Assembly (NCBI RefSeq): GCF_000231055.2
Contig: NZ_CM001466.1
Span: forward strand, 2,554,018-2,618,017
Length of the DNA stretch: 64,000 nt
Reading direction: 5' to 3'
DNA from: Saccharomonospora azurea NA-128
GTDB lineage: Bacteria; Actinomycetota; Actinomycetes; Mycobacteriales; Pseudonocardiaceae
Under the pieces are notes generated by a model. The model saw only the letters and a program-made list of their open reading frames with translations. It was not told the DNA's origin and ran no database searches. Both the position numbers and the translations under genes were made by a program. Position 1 is the first letter of the stretch, and every line of letters begins with the position of its first letter. Below, piece by piece: positions 24,995 to 33,517 of this stretch.

Positions 24995-25717
24995 GTGTCC
25001 GAGACCTCGAAGCGCGCCCACGCCGACGAGCCGCACTCGGGCGATGTGGGCGGCAAGCTCAACTGGCTGCGGGCGGGAGTGCTGGGAGCCAACGACGGCA
25101 TCGTCTCCACCGCGGGACTGGTCGTCGGTGTCGCCGGTGCCACGACCAGCCACCAGGCCATCCTGTTCGCCGGACTCGCCGGCGTGGTGGCCGGTGCACT
25201 CTCGATGGCCGGGGGCGAGTACGTCTCGGTGTCGACGCAACGGGACACCGAACGCGCGCTGCTGGAGCTGGAGCAGCACGAGCTGCGCACGATGCCCGAG
25301 GAAGAGGAACGGGAACTGGCCCTGCTGTACGAGCAGAAGGGTCTGTCCCCCCGGCTGGCCGCCGACGTGGCTCGGGAGCTCACCGAGACCGACCCGCTGC
25401 GGGCCCACGCCGACGCCGAACTCGGCATCGACCCCGACAGCCTCACCCGCCCGTGGCAGGCCGCTTGGGCGTCCTTCATCGCGTTCACGGCGGGCGCGCT
25501 GCTGCCACTGCTCGCCATCCTCCTGTTCCCGCCGCCGGCCCGGGTTCCCGCCACGGCCGCCGCGGTCGTCGTCGCACTGGCCCTCACCGGTTGGCTGAGC
25601 GCTCACCTCGGCCAGGCCTCTCCCGGCCGCGCCGCCGCCCGCAACGTCGGGGTCGGCGCGCTCACGATGCTCGTGACGTACGCCGTGGGCTTCGTGTCCA
25701 GCACCGTGCTCGGGTAG
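24995..25717 (+). CDS. VIT1/CCC1-family (ferritin-like/VIT) transporter
   Basis: 240 aa membrane protein related to vacuolar iron/manganese transporters. The first helix region WLRAGVLGANDGIVSTAGLVVGV and GALSMAGGEYVSVSTQRD are diagnostic. A cytoplasmic helical segment rich in Glu (residues ~85-130), a likely metal-binding domain, precedes three further helices. It probably exports or sequesters Fe2+ or Mn2+. The GTG at 24995 fits the length, with GGAG just upstream. Confidence 0.9.
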   Translation: MSETSKRAHADEPHSGDVGGKLNWLRAGVLGANDGIVSTAGLVVGVAGATTSHQAILFAGLAGVVAGALSMAGGEYVSVSTQRDTERALLELEQHELRTMPEEEERELALLYEQKGLSPRLAADVARELTETDPLRAHADAELGIDPDSLTRPWQAAWASFIAFTAGALLPLLAILLFPPPARVPATAAAVVVALALTGWLSAHLGQASPGRAAARNVGVGALTMLVTYAVGFVSSTVLG

Positions 25718-25764
25718 GCCCTCGCGGCGCGCCCGGCGCGCCCCGAGATTGATCACGTGGCACG

Positions 25765-26277
25765 ATGAGGCGCGTGAGCAGCCCCAAGAACCTTCCGGGG
25801 GACGGCGCGGGTGGCGGCCCTGCGGTGCCCTACCTCCCGCTGTCCTCCGACGACGCAACAGCACAGGACGCGTCCATCGGCTCGTTGGTGAAGGACGCGG
25901 CCCAGCACGTGTCCACGCTGGTCAGAGCCGAGGTCGAGCTGATCAAGTCCGAGGCCGTCGGCGAGGCGAAGAAGGCCTTCAAGGGCAGCCTGTTCTTCAT
26001 CGTGGCCGGCGTCGTCGCCCTGTACAGCTCGTTCTTCTTCTTTTTCTTCCTCGGCGAACTGCTCTCGGAGTGGCTGCCGCGGTGGGCGTCGTTCGGCATC
26101 GTGTTCCTGCTGATGCTGGTGACGGCCGGTCTCGCGGCGTTCGCCGGTTACCGGAAGTGGAAGCGGGTGCGCAAGCCGCAGCGTTCGATCGACAGCCTGA
26201 AGGACACCGCGGACGTGCTGCGGCACCGACGTGTGCCCACCACTGAGGACACCGTCGGCTCCACCCCGGCTCGCTGA
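25765..26277 (+). CDS. actinobacterial holin-X (phage-holin-like) membrane protein
   Basis: 170 aa. An amphipathic stretch (SIGSLVKDAAQHVSTLVRAEVELIKSE) is followed by two hydrophobic helices (residues ~77-97, with a run of Phe, and ~107-130) and a basic cytoplasmic tail. This is the Act_Holin-X pattern of chromosomal actinobacterial proteins; despite the name there are no phage genes nearby. Rv3669 is the syntenic counterpart. GTG at 25774 is an alternative start. Confidence 0.85.
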   Translation: MRRVSSPKNLPGDGAGGGPAVPYLPLSSDDATAQDASIGSLVKDAAQHVSTLVRAEVELIKSEAVGEAKKAFKGSLFFIVAGVVALYSSFFFFFFLGELLSEWLPRWASFGIVFLLMLVTAGLAAFAGYRKWKRVRKPQRSIDSLKDTADVLRHRRVPTTEDTVGSTPAR

Positions 26278-26294
26278 CCTCGCTGGTCCACACC

Positions 26295-27227
26295 GTGTCC
26301 GCTCCCGATCCCTCGACAGTGCGCCACGCGGGGCCCTGGACGCATCGTGACGTGTCCGCCAACGGCATCCGGCTGCACGTCGCGGAACTCGGCGCCGGAC
26401 CCGCCGTGCTCCTGTTGCACGGCTTCGGTGAGTTCTGGTGGGCCTGGCATCACCAGCTGCGGGCTCTCGCGGACGCGGGCTACCGGGTCGTCGCGGTGGA
26501 CCTGCGTGGTTACGGGGACTCCGACAAACCGCCCCGCGGCTACGACGGCTGGACGCTGGCCGGCGACGTCGCGGGGCTCGTTCGCGCGCTCGGCGAACGT
26601 CGTGCACACCTCGTCGGGCACGCCTGGGGCGGCCTGCTCGCGTGGTCGGTCGCGGCGCTGCACCCTCGCGTGGTCGCGTCGGTCAGCGTGGTCGGCGGGG
26701 CGCATCCCCTCGCGCTGCGGTCGGCGGTCCGGCGGACGTGGTGGCGGCGGCGCGGCCAGGCCGGAGCCATGAACCATCTACTGCGTTTCCAGGTGCCGAT
26801 GGTGCCCGAACGCAGACTCGTGGCGGACGACTCCGCCGAGATCGAACGGCTGCTGCGCTCGTGGTCCGGCGGCGCGTGGCCGGCGCAGCCGGAGTTCGCC
26901 GAGGTGGCCCGCCGGTTCCGGCACGCCATGCAGGTGCCCGGCGTCGCCCACAGCGCGCTGGAGTACTACCGGTGGGCGTTCCGGTCGCAGTTCCGCGGCG
27001 ATGGACGTCGCTTCGCCGAAGCGGTCGCCGACCGCGTGAGCATGCCGGTGCTGCAACTTCACGGCGACGCCGACCCGTGTGTGCTGCCGGAAACGGCGCG
27101 GGACTCGGCCCCGTGGCGGGGTCCGGGCTCCCGGGTGGAGTGGTTGCGGGGTGTCGGCCACTTCCCGCACCTGGAGGCGCCGGAACAGACGACGAAGCTG
27201 CTCACCGACTTCCTCCAGAACGCCTGA
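26295..27227 (+). CDS. alpha/beta hydrolase, EphE-like, lacking the usual nucleophile
   Basis: 310 aa alpha/beta-hydrolase fold. The oxyanion segment is LLHGFGEFWWAW, the nucleophile elbow GHAWGG at residues 108-113, an acid in HGDADPCV and a His in GVGHFPHLE. In epoxide hydrolases the elbow reads GHDWGG with Asp as nucleophile; here that residue (110) is Ala, so classical epoxide hydrolysis is unlikely. It may be a pseudoenzyme or use another chemistry. It begins 17 bp after the holin-like gene and corresponds in position to Rv3670 (ephE). It converges on marP with no gap. Confidence 0.85.
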   Translation: MSAPDPSTVRHAGPWTHRDVSANGIRLHVAELGAGPAVLLLHGFGEFWWAWHHQLRALADAGYRVVAVDLRGYGDSDKPPRGYDGWTLAGDVAGLVRALGERRAHLVGHAWGGLLAWSVAALHPRVVASVSVVGGAHPLALRSAVRRTWWRRRGQAGAMNHLLRFQVPMVPERRLVADDSAEIERLLRSWSGGAWPAQPEFAEVARRFRHAMQVPGVAHSALEYYRWAFRSQFRGDGRRFAEAVADRVSMPVLQLHGDADPCVLPETARDSAPWRGPGSRVEWLRGVGHFPHLEAPEQTTKLLTDFLQNA

Positions 27228-28418
27228 TCAGCCTGTGCACGGCCCCGTCGACGCTCCGGACGTGTAGGCGCGGGCGCGCTGGATCTCGTCCCGGACCTCG
27301 TCGGCAGTGAGGACGAATCCCGTGTCCGGATCCTCCACGGAGGCGCCGAACACGACCCCGACGACCTGCCCGTTCGGGTCGATCAACGGCCCGCCCGAGT
27401 TGCCGCTGCGCACCTCACCACGAACGGTGTAGACGTCCCGCTGGACGGTGGCCGAGTCGTAGATGTTCGGTCCACGCAGGGTGATCCGCTCACGGATGCG
27501 TGTCGGCGTCGCCGTGTACGGACCATCCAACGGGTAGCCGAGGGCGATCGTGTCGTCCCCCGCGTCGGCGGGCTCGTCCGCGAGGGCGAGCGGGGCGGCG
27601 GACAGCCCGGGGACGGCGAGCACCGCGAGGTCCGTACCGGGGTCGTAGTGCACGACCTCGGCGACCAGCGGCCCCTGCGCCGTCTCCACCGAGACCGCGT
27701 TGGTGCCCGCGACGACGTGCGCGTTGGTCATCACCCGTTCGTCGTCGACGACGAATCCGGTGCCTTCGAGCGAGCGCGAACAGCTCTGCGCGGTGCCGCG
27801 CACCTTCAACACGCTGCTGCGCACCCCCTGGACCACGGCGCTGTTCTGCAGCTCGGGGTCCGGCGGCTCGATCTCCCGCACGGGGGCTTCCTGGAACGGC
27901 GCCAGGATCGACGGGAAACCCGATTCGTCGAGCAGCTGACGCAGCTCGCCGGGCAGGCCCCGCGCCGCCTCGGGCATCACCTCGTTGACGCCGCCGAGCA
28001 CCGACGACTCGTTGATCGCCTTGGTGAGCCCGGGCAGGGCGGCGACACTCGTCAACGGCAGCGCGATGAGCCAGGCCACCACGAACACCACGGCGCCCTG
28101 GACGATCGCGCCCAGTGCGTTGTCGACCCCCGCCAGTTTGGGAGAGGAGATCCGGCGTTTGAGCTTGTGGCCGACGTAGACGCCGACGGTCTCCCCGAGC
28201 GCGACGAGGAACACGACCGTTCCGACGGCGATGGCCACCCTGGCGGCGGGGTTGTCGAACACCTCGACGACGTAGGGCGCGAGCCGGATGCCGAGCACCG
28301 CGCCGACGATGACGCCGGCGAAAGCGGGGAGGGCGACGAGCGAACCCTGACGTGCACCGGAGATCGCCGCGAGCAGAGCCAGCACGATCACCAGCACGTC
28401 GACCCAGTTCACCGTCAC
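27228..28418 (-). CDS. marP: MarP-family membrane serine protease
   Basis: 396 aa. Four N-terminal membrane helices of the CvpA type (residues ~5-130) anchor a chymotrypsin-like periplasmic protease with His234 (TNAHVV), Asp263 (GTDLAVL) and Ser341 (SGNSGGP). Cys213 and Cys394 are placed like the disulfide pair of M. tuberculosis MarP (Rv3671c), which protects against acid and oxidative stress. The GTG start overlaps the upstream Nudix gene's stop in GTGA. It is the last gene of an nth-tlpA-nudL-marP operon. Confidence 0.95.
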   Translation of the reverse strand: MTVNWVDVLVIVLALLAAISGARQGSLVALPAFAGVIVGAVLGIRLAPYVVEVFDNPAARVAIAVGTVVFLVALGETVGVYVGHKLKRRISSPKLAGVDNALGAIVQGAVVFVVAWLIALPLTSVAALPGLTKAINESSVLGGVNEVMPEAARGLPGELRQLLDESGFPSILAPFQEAPVREIEPPDPELQNSAVVQGVRSSVLKVRGTAQSCSRSLEGTGFVVDDERVMTNAHVVAGTNAVSVETAQGPLVAEVVHYDPGTDLAVLAVPGLSAAPLALADEPADAGDDTIALGYPLDGPYTATPTRIRERITLRGPNIYDSATVQRDVYTVRGEVRSGNSGGPLIDPNGQVVGVVFGASVEDPDTGFVLTADEVRDEIQRARAYTSGASTGPCTG

Positions 28419-29116
28419 TCCTTCGCCCGACCCGGCGGGGCCACCGCACGTCCTTCGTGTTCGGCCAACGCTACGTCAAGGTCGCGCACGTTGTGACGGT
28501 CCCACTCCGTGGCCCAGCCACCCAGATCGAGGAGTACCGAGAGCAGACCGCCCGTGAAACCCCAGACGAAGAGACCCCGCACCGAGAACGCCGGGCCCCG
28601 CCAGCCTCGCTTCTCGACCTGGAACCGGTTCGCGGGATCGGCGAGCTCCGCGAGCGGCACCCGGGCCACCGCGGCCGTCTCCGCCGGGTCGACGGGCCGC
28701 ACGGGCGAGGGCCGGTGCCAGTGCGCGAGGACAGGGGTGACCACGAACCGCGACACGGGCACGTAGAGCTCGGGGAACACCGCGAGCGGCCGGACACCGG
28801 CGGGCGCGACCCCGGTCTCCTCCTCCGCCTCCCGCAGGGCCGTGGTGACCGCGTCCTCGCCGTCGTCGGCGCCGCCTCCCGGGAACGCCACCTGACCGGC
28901 GTGCGAGCCGAGGGTGTCGGCCCTGCGCAGCAACAACACGTCCGGCCCGGCCTCGGCCGTCTCACCGAACAACATCAGTACGGACGCGGGCCGCGCCGCC
29001 GCGGAAGGCGGGCCCGTGACCCGGGTGAACGTGGCCGGGTCGGCCGCCTCGCTGGCCTTGACCAGCGGTTGCAGGAACTCCGGTGTCTCGTGGGGCGGCA
29101 CCAGTGGTCCGGTCAT
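28415..29116 (-). CDS. NUDIX hydrolase, CoA pyrophosphatase-like
   Basis: 233 aa. The Nudix box GGGADDGEDAVTTALREAEEETGV begins near residue 79 and is complete (GGG...REAEEETG). The extended upstream segment (VLLLRRADTLGSHAGQVAFPGGG) fits the NudL/CoA-pyrophosphatase subfamily, which splits CoA to 4'-phosphopantetheine and 3',5'-ADP. It overlaps both neighbours by four bases (ATGA and GTGA), showing tight coupling. Rv3672c is the syntenic counterpart. Confidence 0.9.
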   Translation of the reverse strand: MTGPLVPPHETPEFLQPLVKASEAADPATFTRVTGPPSAAARPASVLMLFGETAEAGPDVLLLRRADTLGSHAGQVAFPGGGADDGEDAVTTALREAEEETGVAPAGVRPLAVFPELYVPVSRFVVTPVLAHWHRPSPVRPVDPAETAAVARVPLAELADPANRFQVEKRGWRGPAFSVRGLFVWGFTGGLLSVLLDLGGWATEWDRHNVRDLDVALAEHEGRAVAPPGRAKE

Positions 29117-29733
29117 CGTGCGCCTTCCGCAGAGTCGACGGCGTCGACGATCTCCTCCACCGACGTGAACAGCCGGGGGTTCGTCACCAGGCGGGCCTCT
29201 CCGCCCTCGACCACGTAGGAGGCGGGCAACCCGGTGGGCACGCGCAGCGCTTCCCGGACCGGGCCCCTGGCTCCCTCGCCGTCGTGGAGCGCGGGAAGCC
29301 GCACCCCGAGTTCGGTCAGCAACCCGAGTCCGTCCTCCGGCGAGCTCTGCACCTGCACCGTCACGACGCGGGCGGCGTCCGGGCGCTGGGCGTACTCGGC
29401 GAGCAGCGGAAGCTCCTCCCGGCAGGGTTCACACCAGGTGGCCCAGACGTTGACCAGCGTCGGCCCCTCCCCCAGCGCGTCGGCCAGCGCGACCCGTGAT
29501 CCGTCGCCGAGGCACAGGGTCTCCACCTCCGCCCACGCCCCGGAAGCAGCGCGGGAATCCTCGGCGTCCGCGCCGCCTTCGGGGACGCACGCCGCGAGCG
29601 CGGCCCGCTCCCGGGCCGGTCCGAGGTCGGTACCGGGCTCCGTGGGCTGGTTCTGCGCCCGGGGCAGCAGAGCGACGATCAGCGCGAGGGCGAGGGCGCC
29701 CACCGCCAAAGCCCACTTCGTCGCGGTCGTCAA
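29113..29733 (-). CDS. TlpA/ResA-like thioredoxin-fold protein, membrane anchored
   Basis: 206 aa. An N-terminal hydrophobic helix ([18 protein letters not shown]) acts as anchor. The thioredoxin fold carries the redox pair in [11 protein letters not shown], and the cis-Pro region is TGLPASY. It probably reduces or maintains disulfides outside the membrane, perhaps including those of MarP, whose gene is in the same operon (inference). The TTG start at 29733 is chosen because TTGA overlaps the nth stop codon and the signal helix begins there; no ATG or GTG is nearby. Confidence 0.85.
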   Translation of the reverse strand: MTTATKWALAVGALALALIVALLPRAQNQPTEPGTDLGPARERAALAACVPEGGADAEDSRAASGAWAEVETLCLGDGSRVALADALGEGPTLVNVWATWCEPCREELPLLAEYAQRPDAARVVTVQVQSSPEDGLGLLTELGVRLPALHDGEGARGPVREALRVPTGLPASYVVEGGEARLVTNPRLFTSVEEIVDAVDSAEGAR

Positions 29734-30500
29734 GAGCCGGCCACCAGCTCGAGGATGTGGTCGCGCTCGGCTCCCTTCACGAGCTTCGCCGCGACGTCGA
29801 ACTCGGTCGGCCCGGCCCCGTAGGACGGACAGTCCTTGGCCAGCGGGCACGCACCACAGGCGGGCTTGCGCGCATGACAGACGCGACGCCCGTGGAAGAT
29901 CACGCGGTGCGACAGCATGGTCCACTCCTTGCGGGGGAACAGGGAGCCGACCTCGTGTTCGACCTTCACCGGGTCCTCGCTGTCGGTCCAGCCCCACCGC
30001 CGCACCAGGCGGCCGAAGTGGGTGTCGACGGTGATTCCCGGCACATCGAAGGCCTCACCGAGCACCACGTTGGCCGTCTTGCGCCCCACACCCGGCAGCT
30101 TCACCAGCTCGTCGAGCGTGCCCGGCACCTCGCCATCGTGCCGATCCACGAGGGCCGCCCCGAGCCCCATCAGCGACGTCGCCTTGTTGCGGAAGAACCC
30201 GGTGGGCCTGATCAGTTCCTCCAGCTCGGCGCGGTCGGCACCCGCGTAGTCGGCCGCCGTCGGATAACGCGCGAACAACGCGGGCGTGACGGCGTTCACG
30301 CGCTCGTCCGTGCACTGCGCGGACAGGATGACCGCCACCAGCAGCTCCAGCGGCGTCGAGAAGTCGAGCTCACAGTGAGCGTTTGGGTACACCACATCGA
30401 GGCAACGCTTCATACGCCGTGCACGTCTCACCAACGACAACCGGCTCTGCTCAGCGACTGCGCGCCCCCTGCGGGGGGCGTGACCGACGGTTGACGACAC
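29730..30500 (-). CDS. nth: endonuclease III (DNA glycosylase/AP lyase)
   Basis: 256 aa base-excision-repair enzyme that removes oxidised pyrimidines. The helix-hairpin-helix [13 protein letters not shown] contains the catalytic Lys, the catalytic Asp is in TVDTHFGRL, and the C-terminal [4Fe-4S] site is C-x6-C-x2-C-x5-C ([17 protein letters not shown]). An N-terminal extension of about 25 residues, rich in Arg, is longer than in E. coli Nth. It is the first gene of the operon with tlpA, nudL and marP (Rv3674c-Rv3671c in M. tuberculosis). Confidence 0.97.
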   Translation of the reverse strand: MSSTVGHAPRRGRAVAEQSRLSLVRRARRMKRCLDVVYPNAHCELDFSTPLELLVAVILSAQCTDERVNAVTPALFARYPTAADYAGADRAELEELIRPTGFFRNKATSLMGLGAALVDRHDGEVPGTLDELVKLPGVGRKTANVVLGEAFDVPGITVDTHFGRLVRRWGWTDSEDPVKVEHEVGSLFPRKEWTMLSHRVIFHGRRVCHARKPACGACPLAKDCPSYGAGPTEFDVAAKLVKGAERDHILELVAGS

Positions 30501-30611
30501 CCCGCTAGCCTACGTGCGCCGTCGGGTCAGGAAGCCACCTCCTTCGCTGACGTCGGGTCACCAGCGGTGACCTGGCGACCGAGCCCGGATAAATTAGGGA
30601 TCAGGAGTGAT

Positions 30612-30863
30612 ATGACCGTCTGGTTCGTGATCGCGGTGCCGGTCGTGGTGATGCTCTTCGCGCTCGGGATGGAACGGGTCGAGCACCGACTGCGTCACGT
30701 GTCCGTGCGCGGGGAGGACGTCGAGGAGTTCCTGGAGCAGGCCCGGCCCGACGAGGTCAGGGCGCTCTACGGCCACGGGATCGGCCGCGCGCTGGAACTT
30801 TTCCGGCTGCGTAGGCTTGCTGGTAAGGCAGCCAAGGGGAAGCAGCGTAGCCTCCGGAGTTAG
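30612..30863 (+). CDS. small membrane protein upstream of crp
   Basis: 83 aa. A single N-terminal membrane helix (VWFVIAVPVVVMLFALGM) is followed by a charged cytoplasmic part containing VEEFLEQARPDEVRALYGHG. It corresponds to Rv3675, which also precedes crp. The ATG at 30612 has AGGAG at a suitable spacing. The function is unknown; conserved linkage suggests a role linked to Crp or the membrane, but nothing in the sequence shows it. Confidence 0.8.
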   Translation: MTVWFVIAVPVVVMLFALGMERVEHRLRHVSVRGEDVEEFLEQARPDEVRALYGHGIGRALELFRLRRLAGKAAKGKQRSLRS

Positions 30864-31080
30864 GCTGTTCGGTCGGACGAGATACTCCGCCAAGCCGTTC
30901 AACAGCGAGTATTCGGGCGAACGCGGTCAGTTCACATTCCCTGTACTCGCGGGTAGCCAAATGCCTTTCGACGGCCCGAGCGCGGAGCGATCTCGGGGGC
31001 ACGCCCTACACTGCATGTAGTGATCGGCGGCACCGTTTCCGCGCGCGGAGGCGGTAGCCGCTACCCAAAGGAGGCACGAG

Positions 31081-31755
31081 GTGGACGAGACCCTGGCCCG
31101 CGCGGGCATCTTCCAGGGTGTGGAACCGGCTGCGGCCGAGGCGCTCGCGCAGACTCTGGAGACAGTGGAATTTCCCCGTGGCCACGTGATCTTCAACGAG
31201 GGTGAGCCGGGGGACAAGCTCTACATCATCAAGTCGGGCAAGGTGAAGATCGGCCGCAAGTCGGCCGACGGTCGCGAGAACCTGTTCCAGATCATGGGCC
31301 CGTCGGACATGTTCGGCGAGCTGTCGATCTTCGACCCGGGCCCTCGCACGTCGACCGCGACGACGGTCACCGAGGTGAGCGCGGTCACGATGGACCGGCC
31401 GGCGCTGCGGCAGTGGATCTCCACGAGGCCGGAGATCGCCGAGCAGCTGCTCCGGGTCGTGGCCCGCAGGCTTCGCCGCACCAACAACATGGTCGCGGAA
31501 CTGATCTTCACCGACGTCCCAGGACGTGTCGCCAGGGCGCTGCTGCAGCTCGCCCAGCGGTTCGGCAGCCAGGAAGCCGGGCTGCTGCGCGTCACGCACG
31601 ACCTCACCCAGGAGGAGATCGCCCAGTACGTGGGTGCGTCGCGCGAGACCGTCAACAAGGCGCTCGCCGACTTCGCTCACCGCGGCTGGCTTCGCCTGGA
31701 AGGCAAGAGCGTGCTCATCCTCGACCCGGAGCGGCTGGCCCGAAGGGCTCGCTGA
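31081..31755 (+). CDS. crp: Crp/Fnr-family cAMP receptor protein
   Basis: 224 aa, the same length as M. tuberculosis Crp (Rv3676). The N-terminal cyclic-nucleotide-binding domain contains [17 protein letters not shown] and [17 protein letters not shown], the phosphate-binding cassette. The C-terminal winged helix is [20 protein letters not shown]. It is a global regulator responding to cAMP. The GTG at 31081 follows AAAGGAGG. A complex hairpin closes the gene. Confidence 0.95.
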   Translation: MDETLARAGIFQGVEPAAAEALAQTLETVEFPRGHVIFNEGEPGDKLYIIKSGKVKIGRKSADGRENLFQIMGPSDMFGELSIFDPGPRTSTATTVTEVSAVTMDRPALRQWISTRPEIAEQLLRVVARRLRRTNNMVAELIFTDVPGRVARALLQLAQRFGSQEAGLLRVTHDLTQEEIAQYVGASRETVNKALADFAHRGWLRLEGKSVLILDPERLARRAR

Positions 31756-31813
31756 CCTGCGCGGCACGACCGCGCGACTCCCGGACGACGAGTCCTCGGA
31801 AGCTGAAGACGGA

Positions 31814-31862
31814 ACAAGGGGCCGGGCGCCACCCCCGACGTGGCACTGATCCGGCCCCTTGT
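31814..31862 (+). terminator. compound hairpin terminator after crp
   Basis: ACAAGGGGCCGG (31814-31825) pairs perfectly with CCGGCCCCTTGT (31851-31862), and the loop itself contains GCCAC/GTGGC, giving a nested stem. It begins 59 bp after the crp stop codon. Confidence 0.75.
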
Positions 31863-32259
31863 CCGTTATGCGCGGGCCATCCCCCGACAGACCGCGCTCC
31901 CCGCCCTCCGGTTGTAGGCCCCGACCCGAAACCCGGAGGGAGTCTGTAGTTGTCGACGTCCGCCGCATTCCCCGACGGACGTCCATCGACGTGAAACCTT
32001 GAGGCTGCTGCTGTCTTCGATGGTGCAGCGACGGAGCCTTCCCCGATAGGGTCCCATGGCCCCACCCCGTGGGTTCAAGTTCTTTCACCCTCAAAGACGC
32101 CTGGGGTGGCGATTTGATGCCGGAGTGACCGGCACCGTTATCGATCCGATATCTACTTACCCCGACAGGGTGCGTCTTACACCCCTTTCGCGTCGATTCT
32201 CTCAAGATTTTCGAGCCCCGGAGTGGTACCCCCGTACCATCCTAGCCATACTGGTACGT
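31863..32259. other. intergenic region upstream of MFS transporter
   Basis: 397 bases without a supported gene. It holds the inverted repeat GACGTCCG (31955-31962) / CGGACGTC (31976-31983) and, close to the transporter start, a perfect TGGTAC-N4-GTACCA palindrome. An open frame continuing upstream of the transporter start through this region has no family resemblance and is treated as non-coding. Confidence 0.45.
32224..32239 (+). promoter_or_regulatory. palindromic operator candidate before MFS transporter
   Basis: TGGTACCCCCGTACCA is a perfect 6-4-6 palindrome ending 20 bp before the GTG at 32260. An additional half-site ACTGGTACG lies at 32250-32258, next to the start codon. Size and position suit a TetR- or MarR-type repressor, but no regulator gene is adjacent. 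Confidence 0.45.
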
Positions 32260-33510
32260 GTGTCCCACTCTGCTGAGTCCGGTCGCACGACCCTCGCCGA
32301 CTACCGGGTCGCCCTGACCACGCGGGCCGCCCGTCGCCCCCTCGTCGCCTCGTTGCTGGCTCGGCTCCCGATCGCGATGATCGGCATTTCCGAGCTGCTC
32401 TACGTGCAGCACGAGACCGGCACCTACGCGGTGGCCGGGCTGGTGTCGGCCAGCACCCTGCTGGGCGTCGCCGTGGGTTCGGTGGTGCAGGGCAGGCTCA
32501 TCGACCGACTCGGCCCGACCCGGCCGCTCGTCGTCGTGTCGCTGCTGTTCGCCGTGTCGGTCGCCGCGCTCGTGACCGCCATCGAGAGTCAGGCCGCCAC
32601 CGCCGTGCTCGTGGCGCTCGCGTTCGCCATCGGGCTGTTCGAACCCGCGTGCGGTTCGGCGTCCCGCGCCCTGTGGGGCAGGCTGCTCTCACCCGGCCCC
32701 GCGCTCACCGCCGCGTACTCGTACGAGGCCATCAGCATGGAGGTCTTCTTCATCCTCGGGCCGGGCCTCGCCGGAGCACTCGTGGCGGCACCCTGGCCCG
32801 GCACCGGAATGGTGCTCGGCTCGGCGTGCATGGTGGTCGGCGCCGTGATGTTCGCGCTCAGCCCCTCGGTGCGCGCGTGGCCCCCGAGCCCTCGACGCGG
32901 CGCCCCGCTGCTGGGCGCGTTCGCCAGCCCCGGCATGCGCACGCTCGCCCTGGCCGCCCTCGGCTTCGGCCTCGTCATCGGTTTCGTCGAGGTCGCCGTT
33001 CCGGCCGCCGCCACCGCCGCGGGCAACACCGCCCTGGGCGGCGTCCTGTTGTCGGTGTGGTCGGTGAGCTCCGTGGCGTTCGGTGTCCTGTTCAGCCTGC
33101 GCCCGTGGCCGAGGCCGCTCGGTCTGCGGCTGCCCGTGCTGCTGGCCCTGTTCGCGGCGAGTGTCGCCCTGCTGGCGTGGCCCTCGACGCTGTGGGGGCT
33201 GGGCGTGGCGATGCTCGCCGCGGGCGCCCTCATCACGCCGCAGTCGACGACCCACTCGATGACCATCGAGCTCGTGGCGCCGAAGAACACGGCCGCCGAG
33301 GCGTTCGGCTGGGTACTCACGTCCATCACCCTCGGCCTGGCGATCGGGCAGTCGGCCAGTGGTTACCTCGTGGAGCGCAGCGGCCCGCCGCTCGCGTTCC
33401 TCGTGGCCGCGGGGTGTGCGGCGGCCGTCGCCGGACTCGTCTGGCTACGTCGCGCGACGGTGCGTCCGGTCGCCCCGGAGACCGAGCAACCCGACACCGC
33501 ATTCGCGTGA
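32260..33510 (+). CDS. MFS transporter
   Basis: 416 aa with about 12 hydrophobic helices and a central charged loop. GRLIDRLGPTRPLVV matches the loop 2-3 signature of major facilitator proteins. The substrate is not evident; the fold and spacing fit drug or metabolite efflux. The start is chosen as GTG at 32260, where the conserved-looking sequence begins; no Shine-Dalgarno is seen, so a leaderless transcript is possible. The gene is convergent with the metallo-hydrolase at 33518. Confidence 0.85.
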   Translation: MSHSAESGRTTLADYRVALTTRAARRPLVASLLARLPIAMIGISELLYVQHETGTYAVAGLVSASTLLGVAVGSVVQGRLIDRLGPTRPLVVVSLLFAVSVAALVTAIESQAATAVLVALAFAIGLFEPACGSASRALWGRLLSPGPALTAAYSYEAISMEVFFILGPGLAGALVAAPWPGTGMVLGSACMVVGAVMFALSPSVRAWPPSPRRGAPLLGAFASPGMRTLALAALGFGLVIGFVEVAVPAAATAAGNTALGGVLLSVWSVSSVAFGVLFSLRPWPRPLGLRLPVLLALFAASVALLAWPSTLWGLGVAMLAAGALITPQSTTHSMTIELVAPKNTAAEAFGWVLTSITLGLAIGQSASGYLVERSGPPLAFLVAAGCAAAVAGLVWLRRATVRPVAPETEQPDTAFA

Positions 33511-33517
33511 ACCGTCG

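Noticed and set aside
25765-26277. Prophage signal from the holin-like gene
   Set aside because: Holin-X proteins are chromosomal in actinobacteria, and no phage structural, integrase or lysis genes are nearby.
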